Of a stretch of DNA of 64,000 bases, positions 47,844 to 58,160 are shown piece after piece (the first letter of the stretch is position 1; each line of letters starts with the position of its first letter). The stretch spans positions 2,223,818 through 2,287,817 of the forward strand of contig FJOG01000005.1 of NCBI GenBank assembly GCA_900073065.1. The letters are read 5' to 3'. The DNA comes from Phialocephala subalpina (Eukaryota; Ascomycota; Leotiomycetes; Helotiales; Mollisiaceae). The notes under the pieces were generated by a model. It had not been told where the DNA came from, made no database searches, and was given only the letters and a program-made list of their open reading frames with translations. Both the position numbers and the translations under genes were made by a program.

Positions 47844-49167
47844 TTTTGAGATCATGTGTTCTAGCTAAACACCCGAGTATATCGATACAATACGAAACAG
47901 TACGGAGATGTCAGCAGTAATAATACTGTCCGCCAGGGACAGATGTTGGATTCATCCGGAGAGAGGGGCAGAATCACACTCCGCACAACTGCGCTTGCTT
48001 TGGCTTTGGCGTCTGGGCGGGAACCTTTGCTTCGAATTGTTTGCGTGCTTCTTGGAGATAAGAAAGATGGCGGGGTTGAGCTGTACGCTCAGTGCACTTC
48101 ATATTCCGGTGAAATTGGAGTTGGAGTTTCTGGTGCGAATGGGGGGTGGTGCGGTGTATTGATTCAGCACATCTTGTCATATTGTATTTCTTCAAAGTGC
48201 CTCCAAGGCGCTGTGTTGAGGAGAGAGATGGATGAGGGGGGTGAGGGGAGGGAAAGCGTGAGTGCATAAGGTGTGAGTTGAGAGAGAACCTTGTAATAAA
48301 TCATATTTTCATTTTCGTGTTGATTGTTCGTTGAGATTCCCTTTGTTNNNNNNNNNNNNNNNNNNNNNNNNNNNNNNNNNNNNNNNNNNNNNNNNNNNNN
48401 NNNNNNNNNNNNNNNNNNNNNNNNNNNNNNNNNNNNNNNNNNNNNNNNNNNNNNNNNNNNNNNNNNNNNNNNNNNNNNNNNNNNNNNNNNNNNNNNNNNN
48501 NNNNNNNNNNGCGTGGGCGTGAAGCTGGTGGGAGAGTTGTAGTTGGGCTGTGGAAGGAGAGATTTGGAGTGGGCAGGGGAAGGGGATGCGTTGAGTAAAG
48601 ATACAGGAAGGCAGAATGAATGACAAGAATATACCCACTCCAAACCATGATTCCCACTTGGTTTTGATTGATGTGACATTTGGCAAGTGCCTCCTTTCTA
48701 TTGTGTCAATTTGCGTTTGCTTGGTACCGAGTTCATCTCTCATGCTGTGTTCGTTGCTTTCCTTAGCTTCTTAAATACTGCAATGCTCCCATCGGTAACA
48801 ATCTTCCCCATATTACCACCAATCACATGCAGTGTTTCCGATACGAAAGAGGCGTAAACGGCCGACAAAATAACATTTCAAGGTGATGTCTCGCCAAAAA
48901 ACATTTGGGTTACACAAGAACGGTATGGTCCCCCACCATCACAACGAGCCGATGCTACCTCATTGGCCTGTATCAAGCCACTCGCAGCCCCGAACTGGCA
49001 AGGTGCATTTACTGAGCACCTGACCTCCCATATCTTGGTGAGGCTGTGATGCTACGACCGTCAACAACACTCCAGATTAACCCTTCATCTCCTCATGATT
49101 TAGGTCTGATGAAGGAAGATTTGCATCCAACCGTCGTCGAAAACGCACCACTTTCAGGTTAGCATCG
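47844..49167. other. Intergenic with small assembly gap
   Basis: Contains the 3' end region of the kinase and 163 Ns at 48348-48510. No gene recognised. ORFs that span the gap are artefacts. Confidence 0.5.
48348..48510. other. Assembly gap (163 Ns)
   Basis: A run of N bases flanked by low-complexity sequence, probably an unresolved simple repeat. Confidence 0.99.
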
Positions 49168-50926
49168 ATGGAGGCTGCAGTCACGAGGAGACTTGGTGGG
49201 GGAGGTGCAGGCTACGAGGCTCTCGAACCACAAGGCTCTATTGAGCTCAGTTCCACACCGACATCCCTGGGGCCCAACAACCATGAAGGAGTATTCGCAG
49301 TCAATCCAATTGATCCGGATTTGCGATCAGTGTCAACCCTCATCAATTCAGATGCTACTACGTCTTTGGGTACCTCGGCCATTGTTCGGGCAGCAGTTGG
49401 CTCCCAGAATGAAGTGAGCGAAGACAACGAGCTGGATTTAAGTCTTCGACCAAGATCAGTTCTTATCAACACAGATGCAACAACCTCTTTGGACTCCCGA
49501 TCACTGTTCAGGCAAAAGGCAGCCCCCTTGAGTCAACGCCCAAGCAATCTGTGCCCCGAGTTCAAACTTCGGCCCCCAGGCATGTTTCTTGGGGAGTCTC
49601 CTGGCAATCGCCACTGTTCATCATCTCGACCCTCATCACCGGTCTTGTGCCGCATCGACTTTCAACATTGTCCCAATTTCGCCACCTGTTCAAAGCTTGG
49701 ATTGGTCATATAACCTAATCTTCTATGGCCCTTCCGTACAATGCAGCCCAGCAAATAGCACGCAGCAGCTTGCCTTTGACGATATTATGCACATGTTCGA
49801 AAGCAATCAGGACCCCACGTTCATTTTCTCCCAGGTCAACGATTCTTATTGGGATCCCTTTAAAAATTGGCTTCTCTTCTCTGCTTGGACAAACTCGATA
49901 ACTAAGCAAAACGCACCAAATTACTGGGTCCCTATCTGTTCCCAGGATACTTGTCCGCTTGATCCTTTCCAGTTATGGATACAGACGTCCACTTCAAGTC
50001 TAGTATGCAATTCTGTCAACTCGTCATTCGATATTACCATAGCATCTATCAATGGAACTCAGCACGTCATCCAGCGCGAGATCGCTGTGGTTGGAAAATT
50101 CATTCTCGACCCTATATTTGAAGCGCTCATCGACCCGAATGTCAACCCGGAGAGCTTCAACCGCACTAGTGTGGACGTATACCGTTCTCACTTCTCTGCA
50201 CTGAGCTCACTTCTGATCGGGAATCTGTCGACAGGCCTTTTTATCAATGGGTCGGGTTGGTCCAATGGACAGAGGATCACCGTTGCGAGCAATATCCTTT
50301 CCACAGGTCTGTCAGGATGCGACGATATCCAAAACAGCCCTTTCAAGAACCTCTCGATCGAACTCCATGTGGTAGGAGTCGACTCTGCATATGCTACTGC
50401 TTTCCCGACTCGACCTGGGATGTGCAGAAATGGATCCCTTCTCCGAGCTATCGAAGATCTTGCTAATAATATAACGTTGAGCTATCTGAGTTCTGCTGAT
50501 CTTACCAATTCTAACACGACGTTCCGTAACATTACCACTTCGAATACTGTCAGTTTGTACGAATACAATCCTCGGTATCTTCTCCTTTCATATGGGCTTG
50601 GCTTTCTATTCGCGTTGGTTGCTGCGGCTGTTAGTATCTATGCAATGATTGATAATGGAGTCTCACATTCCTCGGCCTTCTCCGCTATCGTAGCTACGAC
50701 CCGCAATTCCGAGCTGGATTCTCTTACGAGAGGGGCATCACTTGGAGCGGAGCCTCTACCTGCAGATCTTCTGAAGGCGAAATTGAGATTTGGACCTTTG
50801 CTGAACAACGATGGTTTTCCAGACGGTGAGGGACGACATGGGAATGAGTCCAAGACCGTACCGCATATTGCCTTCGGATTTGAGAAAAGCGTTGGAAATT
50901 TGAGGAAGGGAACAAAGTATGAGTAG
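49168..50926 (+). pseudogene. Fungal multi-pass membrane protein, internally deleted
   Basis: The C-terminal frame (about 49670-50926) is an intact ectodomain with many N-glycosylation sites (NSTQQ, NDSYW, NLST, NRTS), one final membrane helix (LLLSYGLGFLFALVAAAVSI) and a cytosolic tail with FSAIVATTRNSELDSLTRGA, a pattern seen in a large uncharacterised fungal family. The N-terminal frame (49168-49600) is a cytosolic region with two ATTSL repeats. Between them a third frame supplies one membrane segment (WGVSWQSPLFIISTLITGL) and then stops. Full-length relatives have several hundred residues here, so the gene has lost that part and changes frame twice. I see no intron that repairs it. Confidence 0.6.
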
Positions 50927-51929
50927 ATGGGGTCATTGAAAAGCCGGAGAACTGAGAGTGGAGTTTATTATACTACAAATGCAGCCAGTCATCCCATACC
51001 TCAAGCTTTCAAACACTATCCACGATGACAAGTAATCCCAAATGGGAATGTTCTCATAGCATTTCCCATTTCCGTCTTTGGACCTGACCAGTCGCCGCTC
51101 CAACCTGAGCCGAGGATGGGCGTTCCTGAGTCCTGTCTGAGCATCCCTACGAAAGCAACGCTTCGGACTCTCACTCCGGACTATTGAAAGGACCAACCAG
51201 AGAGCTCGAAAACACCCACTCTGAGCCCTTACAGCGCATCACCAGGGCTCTAAGACAGCGTCAAAGGGTCTTGTAAGGATTTATGCCTTGGCATATCAAG
51301 GTTTGAGAGCTTTCTTGACTCTTCCGAGGAGCTTTCGAGTACTTATAGAGGCCCTTGTCTTTCGGGATGTTAAGGGTCTACTAGCAACCAGCACACATTT
51401 AAACATTCCGAGAGACAAAGGCCTTTAAAAGTGCTCGAATGCTTCTCGCTTGCAAGCTTGGTGGCTAAAAGTTGACCGTTTGGCTGTGGATTTAAGAGAT
51501 AAATTTTCTTTAAGTCCTTTTCTCTCCTTCATTCCTTTCTATCTACAATGTGAGTGTAAGTCCTCTTTCTCTCCCTATTTTTCTCAACTTATAATTGACT
51601 CTTAAACAGGCACGCTCACAGAGGATAGAGATTGGGAGGATTGGGAGGACTGGGAGGACTAGCTGACTGGCAAATAGATTGTTGGTTGACTCTTAGGAAA
51701 TGGGAGGAGCTAGCGTGGCTGGTGGGAAATGACGAGTGGATCCGTTGATATCAATGCACGTTTTTTATAACACATAAACCTCATCCCCCCCCGCCATTCC
51801 AAGTAAACTTGTATAATTTCCTCTTTTGGCACTTTAAGACTCGTTGCCGCCCTCACCCAAGTAAGTCGCGCGCCTCGGGTAAGCCAATACTATCTTAGGT
51901 AAGCCAATTTCACTTTGCTCACCCGGCTT
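50927..51929. other. Intergenic with hairpin-forming repeat
   Basis: No gene seen. It includes an imperfect inverted repeat (51326-51447) and a short tandem string of GATTGGGAG-like 9-mers at about 51630-51662. Confidence 0.45.
51326..51447. repeat. Imperfect inverted repeat, about 44-bp arms
   Basis: Left arm (51326-51369) GAGGAGCTTTCGAGTACTT ... CTTTCGGGATG; right arm (51404-51447) is its complement with about eight mismatches (CATTCCGAGAGACAAAGG ... CTTCTCG). A loop of about 34 nt separates the arms. It could be a MITE core or a transcribed hairpin. Confidence 0.6.
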
Positions 51930-52790
51930 TACTTGTTTCTATATAATATAATTAATCGAACCCTTCTATTATACCCATTTCTAACTCGCAATTAGAAAAA
52001 GTCTAAGTAGTATAATTTACTCTTATAAAATTGGAATTAGAAATAAAATACTTATAAATACTTTTCTTTAATATTTTTATTATTATTTTTCTTTATTTTT
52101 TTATTATTAATTATTAATTTGATATTTATTAATTTGAAATTCTAATTATATTCTTATATAATTTATTTTCCATTATTAATCCCATTATATTTTTATAATT
52201 ATTTCTTTTTTTATTCGATATATATATTATTTTATAAGCCTTATAAAAACGTTTTTATAAAAAGTTATAAAATCTTTGATTTTATTAAAAGAAAACTTTT
52301 TATTAATATTTTTAAAAGTTATATAATTATATAATTATATAATTATATAATTATAAAATTATAAAGAAAATAAAAATTTAATATTTTAAATAATAATATT
52401 TTAATATTTAATAATTTTAATATTTTAAATAATAATATTTTAATATTTAATAATTTTAATATTTAATAATTTTAATATTTAATAATTTTAATATTTAATA
52501 ATTTTAATATTTTAAATAAAAATATATTTAAAAAAAATTTATAATCGTAATTTATAATATACGTAATTATTTATTAATTAATAATATAATAACAAATTAA
52601 TAATTAAATTTTAATTTATTTATAAATATAAAATAATTTATATAAAAAATATATTAATTTTTAAATTATAAATAAAATGAAATTTTAATATTCTTTAGTA
52701 ATTTTTTTAATATTATATAAAAGAGAAAATCTTTAATAAATTAATCAAAGAATCGTATTTAATACTTTTATTAAAGTTTAAAAGGGTGTG
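51930..52790. repeat. AT-rich block with simple tandem repeats
   Basis: Extremely AT-rich, TpA-dense sequence. It includes repeats of a 16-nt unit AATTTTAATATTTAAT in the interval 52436-52515 and a run of ATAATTATAT words at about 52320-52360. No coding frames. Probable RIP-degraded repeat. Confidence 0.7.
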
Positions 52791-53251
52791 CATTTGGTGG
52801 GTCTATACATTAACAATGGAAATCGGTTAGGTTTTAAGCCTGAGGCACTCAGACATTGTAGTAGGATAGTATTAACTAAGTCCCTGGATCTTTGGGCAAA
52901 ATCCTACCCCGCTGCAGTAGAATAGCACGTGGAATCCCAAACACAGCTTCAACACTAGCGCGCGTACGCTCATTTCTTAGTGTTGAAGGGGATTGGAAGC
53001 CTAGAGGCTAGTACGAATGTGTGGAATGAGTCATGTGAGTAGTGAGTCATGTGTGTGCAACTTGCACGTGCTAGCTCAGTAAGGTCGGAGGAATGGACAC
53101 CGCTGTAGTATTAGTATAGAGATCTGTCCATACGACACTCAGTAGTTAAGTCAATGTATTCAGTCAGTCCTTGAACCTGTCAAAACTTGGTACAAGCAAT
53201 CTACATGATCGTTCCTCGGCTTCCATCAACTATTCCGACACTCTCTTGGCA
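52791..53251. other. Upstream region of the H2A-fold gene
   Basis: Transition from AT-rich to balanced sequence. No ORF and no clear TATA box. The frame of the downstream gene is open up to about 53171 but has no ATG before 53252. Confidence 0.4.
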
Positions 53252-54748
53252 ATGACGACCAAACCGCAAGTTTACGCTCAATTCACTGTCACATCCGGAT
53301 GTCTCTGCTACGGCGCCCTCCATAACATCTGGCATGGTGCTACAAGCCCAATCCAGCAATTTCCCACCTCTGTGGCCCGGCATGCCGGCGGAACTGTTAA
53401 AGCTCAAATCTTGCAATTCAATGTTACTGCAAAGAACGGGACATGGAACGCCTTCCAGCTTGTCGCGAAAGGTACGGGTCGTGTCTGCGCATGGTTCGTG
53501 TGTTATTCCAACGTCGACCCAGAAGTGGAAATCGACAAGATTCTCCGCGTCTCGGGCTCTCCCTATGAATATGACAGTGGAAGTCAATTTAACAACGAGA
53601 ATACGGCTGCGGAAGCCGTGTTTGTCATTAATCGATACGACTGGGGTTATTACGATAACCGCGGGAAGGAAGAACTTGGTATCGACGATGAGGTCAACAT
53701 TGAGAATTTCGATACACAGGTGTTTGGTGAAGGAGCAGGACTCGTGGACTTCGGAATCGCGAAAACAGAAGTTCTGCAGTGGCAAAAGAAGGAACGACAT
53801 GAGATAGACACCCAGCCCGGTGGAATCTGGATGTTTATTCCGGGTGGTGAATACATGTTTGGTCGTTTTGGGTTCGACGAGCTCCGTGTGGCAGCAAGAT
53901 CATTCATATTTTTTACGACATACACCGACTTCACTAACACAACCTTTGTTGGACTGGACAACACGCTACGCATATTTGAAACCGATGAAGAAAGGTTTCA
54001 ACACCGCTTGCGCGAAGGCTACAACTTTGAGGGCTTTGGTACATTGGACCAAATGATGAATATCTTTGGGAATTCAACAGTCCTTCCTGCGGAATCCGAA
54101 TACCTGGGACCTTATGACAGCTATGAGTATCTTGTTCAGACCACCGACTTTGAAGCTATTCTTGATGGTATACGACTCATGCCGCAAAGGGTAGAGATGA
54201 AGCTCAACCGATTCGTTGACCCTTGGAAGGAAAAGTGTTACGCCTGTCTAAATGAGATTATAATGGGCTACTTGGAGCACTTCATCGCACCTGTGTCATC
54301 CTGTGACACTGTTGCCGCAGCTGCCGCCTCTTTGTTTCCCAAACAGAACGAGGACAGGGGTGCGGATAGGTACATGTATTCATTCATGATGGAGCCTCAT
54401 TTGAACCTGATTCCTGGCTTTGATGATCGAGGGGTGGAAGGCAGGATTAAAAGCTTCCTCACCCCACGGTGCGGAGACGATAGTTTGGTTAAGGACGACA
54501 AATTCATTGCTGGAATCCGGGCGTGTATCGCGTATCTGCTCTCTGAGGTGTTGGAGCTGGCGAGCAACCATAGTCTAGATTCCAGAAGGAGCGCGATTGT
54601 CCCGGAGGATGTACGGCTTGCCGTATTCAATGACGTTGAATTGCGAGGTCTATTTAAGTATTCTAGGGTTTTCTGGAAGGGAAACAATCAGACTTCTCAA
54701 GTAGCTGGATTTTCTTATACCACAGAGCCTGCCCGAGCTGCTGAATGA
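53252..54748 (+). CDS. 498-aa protein with C-terminal histone H2A-like fold
   Basis: An intronless, intact ORF; the first ATG in frame is 53252 (MTTKPQVYAQFTVTSG). Residues 1-385 form an ordered-looking, beta-rich region with no family I recognise. From about residue 389 the sequence follows histone H2A: VEGRIKSFLTP (alpha 1), ACIAYLLSEVLELASNHSLD (alpha 2), RRSAIVPEDVRLAVFNDVEL (loop 2 and alpha 3), then RGLF. The acidic-patch glutamates in SEVLELA and D/E in NDVEL are kept. Canonical H2A is about 130 residues with basic tails; here the basic N-tail and docking domain are absent and a 390-residue N-terminal region precedes the fold. It could be a chromatin variant, a transcription-complex subunit using an H2A-type fold, or a captured element gene. 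It sits between an AT-rich block and a STAND-like gene. Confidence 0.85.
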   Translation: MTTKPQVYAQFTVTSGCLCYGALHNIWHGATSPIQQFPTSVARHAGGTVKAQILQFNVTAKNGTWNAFQLVAKGTGRVCAWFVCYSNVDPEVEIDKILRVSGSPYEYDSGSQFNNENTAAEAVFVINRYDWGYYDNRGKEELGIDDEVNIENFDTQVFGEGAGLVDFGIAKTEVLQWQKKERHEIDTQPGGIWMFIPGGEYMFGRFGFDELRVAARSFIFFTTYTDFTNTTFVGLDNTLRIFETDEERFQHRLREGYNFEGFGTLDQMMNIFGNSTVLPAESEYLGPYDSYEYLVQTTDFEAILDGIRLMPQRVEMKLNRFVDPWKEKCYACLNEIIMGYLEHFIAPVSSCDTVAAAAASLFPKQNEDRGADRYMYSFMMEPHLNLIPGFDDRGVEGRIKSFLTPRCGDDSLVKDDKFIAGIRACIAYLLSEVLELASNHSLDSRRSAIVPEDVRLAVFNDVELRGLFKYSRVFWKGNNQTSQVAGFSYTTEPARAAE

Positions 54749-55257
54749 GTTGATGTCACTTCGATAGCAAAATCCATATTATCATATACCAAGCTCTCGG
54801 CTCTTGTGACTGAGAGCACGATTGTGCATGATATCTGGCGCCACGTGCCGTCCCTCTTGAAAGTCAAGAAAGGCAGAGCTATTGTGTGAGGGGTGATTCA
54901 AATTTGCTGGCAAGCTCGGCCGAAGTTGATGCGAGCCGTAGAGCGAACACTGTAGACAGCATTGCCAAAGGCCTCCCAGGCCTCCTTCGGCGGGGTCATC
55001 TTTAGCGAGAAACCCCTAAAAATGCCCTCGGTTAGACTAAGTGCCACTGAGGCAAATTCCTCGACATGATTTTTCACAAAAGAAAACCCCTGTAAGTACA
55101 AATACTATGGCCGTTAAAATTTGGGATATCTAGAGCGTTTACAAAGTCTTGACAACAACATTGACTATGAAAACAACGCGCAAGGGAACTTCCGTAGGCA
55201 AAGCTGCAATCTCGGTTAACACCCCCACGAAGCACACTTTAACTTGTGATGAAGACT
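54749..55257. other. Intergenic with an isolated exon-like ORF
   Basis: Between the H2A-fold gene and the convergent STAND-N-like gene. The minus strand (55101-54898) has a 67-codon frame, FSFVKNHVEEFASVALSLTE ... ARINFGRACQQI, preceded by a TTACAG acceptor-like word. It looks like a last exon without the rest of a gene. No family recognised. Confidence 0.3.
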
Positions 55258-57162
55258 TTAATCCTGTGCTCTCTCTCTTCTCCGACGGCGTCTCTCGTAA
55301 AGATCATATTCCGGAGGCTGACTGCCACCCTCACTTGGCTGCTGCGTTGAATGAGTCGAGTGGTTGCGAGATCCAGACTGCCGGCTCCAGGACGATGATT
55401 CACTTCTCATGCTTCCATGATCGTCAGCGTTTGAACCCAGTCCACTGATCGATCCGTAGCCTGAGTCCGCTCTACTTCGAGATCTTTTCCTGGGTTTGCC
55501 TGGTCTTTCTTCGGGTCCTCTGTAGCAGGTCGGGGGGTAACGTTTTTCTTCCACACCTGGTCTCCGTGGTCTGGGACGCTCATCGGCATCCTCAATACCG
55601 GAATCGTGGTCAATCGAACGTGACCTACTTCGTGTTGGACTGCGGTACTGCATTCGATCCTCGTGCGGATGATGAGTCGGTCGTAGGTGAGGCTGAGTTG
55701 GTCCACGCTCTGCTGTTGGATGGAAGCGTATAGGAACATCATCAGGTCTTTGACGTCTGAGAGGCTGTGGAGCTTCTTCAACAAAGGAGTCATGGCCAAT
55801 TGAGCGTGGTCTGCCTCGTGTGTTGTGTTGCTGCCTTGGATTTTTGTGCTGATGGTAACTTGACGGTGGGGGTGGTCGAATGGGTCCACGCTCTTGCATA
55901 GGCTGTTCGTGCAAGAGAACACCGTCACGTCTTCTGACTGACAATGGTGAGTGATTATACATAACGTCGTCTTGTACAAGGGCGGGAACAGTTTGATGCA
56001 ATTGTGTATGCATCAGTCCTTGGCCCGAACCTTCTGAGTGATGATGATATTGCCGTTGATGTTGATTGTTCCGTGGAGGCTGTGGGCGAGGGACGGGTGG
56101 TGGGGTACGTGGATCGGTATAGAGAGACTCTTGTACGATACCAGGGAAGCTTTGAGGCATCTGCACGCGAGCAGGTGCTTGTACTGGTTGTTGTGGCTGA
56201 TCATAATATTGTGGGTTGTAGTTGTTTCGTGGAACTTGTGGGTGGTCATCGGGTGACGGTTGACTGTAGATAAAATCTTGCACAGAAATTGGAACCGTCT
56301 CCGGTATTTCACGACGAGTACGTGTCTGCGTTCGCAGTTGATGATTCTGAGGCCGAGGAAGATTTTGTGGTGCTGGTCGTTGTGGTCGAGGAAGGGAGCC
56401 TGTAGACCTCGTCCCTGCAGTTGTCGGGTCATCAAGTACATCCTCCGCAAGATTTCCCAGTCCATTAAGGTCGATACCGGCCCTCCTCATCCTTTGGTAT
56501 CGAGAATTTCTACTGCGTCTTATACGACTAAGGTGCCTTCGTAGATCATTCTTAGACTGGATCTCTTGTGATCCTCGAAGGATATCTTGCTCTGTGATCT
56601 GCGCCGGGATGTTACTTGGACTTCGTGCCCTTACTTCTTGGCTCACCGTCCTGAACGCATGTTATTATCCGGGTACTCGAACATCAGGACTAGAGAACCT
56701 ACAAGTGCAAGGTATTGAGAGCAATGCTATACCAATTTTCACAATCTTCTAACCGATCCCGGTACCTTTCTATTTTATTGAATCCCGCCGTCATAGCGAT
56801 CCAATTCATGAACCGAAAACTTCCTTTATTCCGAAACCTCAGGTGAAAACGGGCAATGTCGTCACCGAGTAGCCTACAGTACTGTCCAAGGGCGTGAATG
56901 ATATCCGAAAGATTTCTAGGGACTAGACCTCCTAGTCTTCGTAACGTACTTCTCACCTCATCTATAGTTTCATTCAAATAACGAAGCTGTCTTCTCAACT
57001 CTCTAGCCTCCTCTTTTGAGGATATGACATGTTGGACGTTCCCAATTACTCTCGCAAGCTGTATCCCCGCCCCTAGGATACCGAAAGTCAAAGTACTACT
57101 CTATTTATCAGTAAAAAAGAAGATTATCCAAGATCGATGTACACTTACATTGGATCCGTCAT
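55258..57162 (-). CDS. STAND-type N-terminal protein without NTPase domain
   Basis: Three exons: 57162-57149 (MTDP plus two bases), 57095-56703 (or 57098) and 56650-55258, giving 599 or 600 aa. Residues 5-135 resemble the helical N-terminal region found in fungal STAND/NLR-like and related signalling proteins: LTFGILGAGIQLARVIGNVQ, EEARELRRQLRYLNETIDEV, then DIIHALGQYCRLLGDDIARF. The remaining 460 residues are disordered and rich in Pro, Arg, Gln and Ser, with no NB-ARC, NACHT or repeat domain. The reading frame is intact. In fungi such N-terminal regions occur alone or with effector modules, so a role in allorecognition or signalling is possible but unproven. The first exon is only 14 nt, so automated models may start later. 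Confidence 0.75.
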
Positions 57163-58160
57163 GATAGAACAATCGACATTCAGCTGCCACCGAGCCTCGT
57201 CCCGGCCAAACCTCAGGCAACACGACGACACCCAAGCCTCGCCGCAGGCCTAGCCTTGAGCAAAAGTATAGTATATGAGCGTCGAAATCACCGTAAAGTT
57301 TAAATATTGTCCCGGCCTAGCCAGGGCATATTCTGACTGAACAGCCCAAGAACAAAATTGGCAAAATAGAAAAGTCAAGGATCTCGTTCTTGATCAAGGG
57401 ATATGAACTCGTAACATTCCAGAAGGTCAAGTTGCACAGCCTCCTTCGTCAAGCATGGCTTGTTTCCCGGCAAGTTCATAGGAACGCCATGTCTCAGCAA
57501 CGAGGCTGAGCTAGCCAAGTTCGAGATCATCACACTTCATGTATGCACGTTCCAGCCTCGCTCGAGGAGACACTGGTCCACGTCTCCTGCATGAACGCTA
57601 TGGAGGAATTGAGTATGCAAGGTAATCGCCCGCGAGCCTCGGTGAAGAGGTCGAAAGTAGGTTCCGTGCACTTGCTATTGGTGATGCCCGGTTCCTAGTC
57701 AAGTCTCTCGCCCTACTTTATTCTTCGTGGTGGTGGAGCAGCAGTTGGAGGTGACATTGACTGTGCCACTAAAGTACGAGTCCCTATCTTCATTTGCTGT
57801 ATGGCTAATGTCGAGAAAGTCCCTATCGTATTGAATCCGCAAGGCTGCATCGTCACGAACTCTTATTGGTTGGAAAAGCTGACACACAACCCAGGAGTTC
57901 TACATTGTCACTCTTGCTTGTTGAAACATCTGTGAGCGTGATCAATGCTTTGGAATTTGCCTGAGATGTGACAGGAGCCATTGAGTCTTGTTGTCTATAG
58001 AGAACAGATAATGAAATGGACTGCCTCTGAGAGAAATAGCAAGCAGCGAAGATATGGCTGGTGCCACCCCTCGGTTAGCGATTAGAACCTGAAGCTTACA
58101 ACGCACGTATTCTCCCCTCTTCTACCGGCGCCTGTACTTTGCTGTTACTTTCCTTCAATA
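57163..58160. other. Intergenic, nothing firm
   Basis: Upstream of the STAND-N-like gene and downstream of the CorA-like pseudogene. A minus-strand 62-codon frame (57887-57699) has the string DDAALRIQYDRDFLDISHTA but no context that supports a gene. Confidence 0.35.

Noticed and set aside
52320..52520. Regularly spaced short repeats, considered as a CRISPR-like array
   Set aside because: They are AT-only simple repeats without unique spacers, in a eukaryotic genome.
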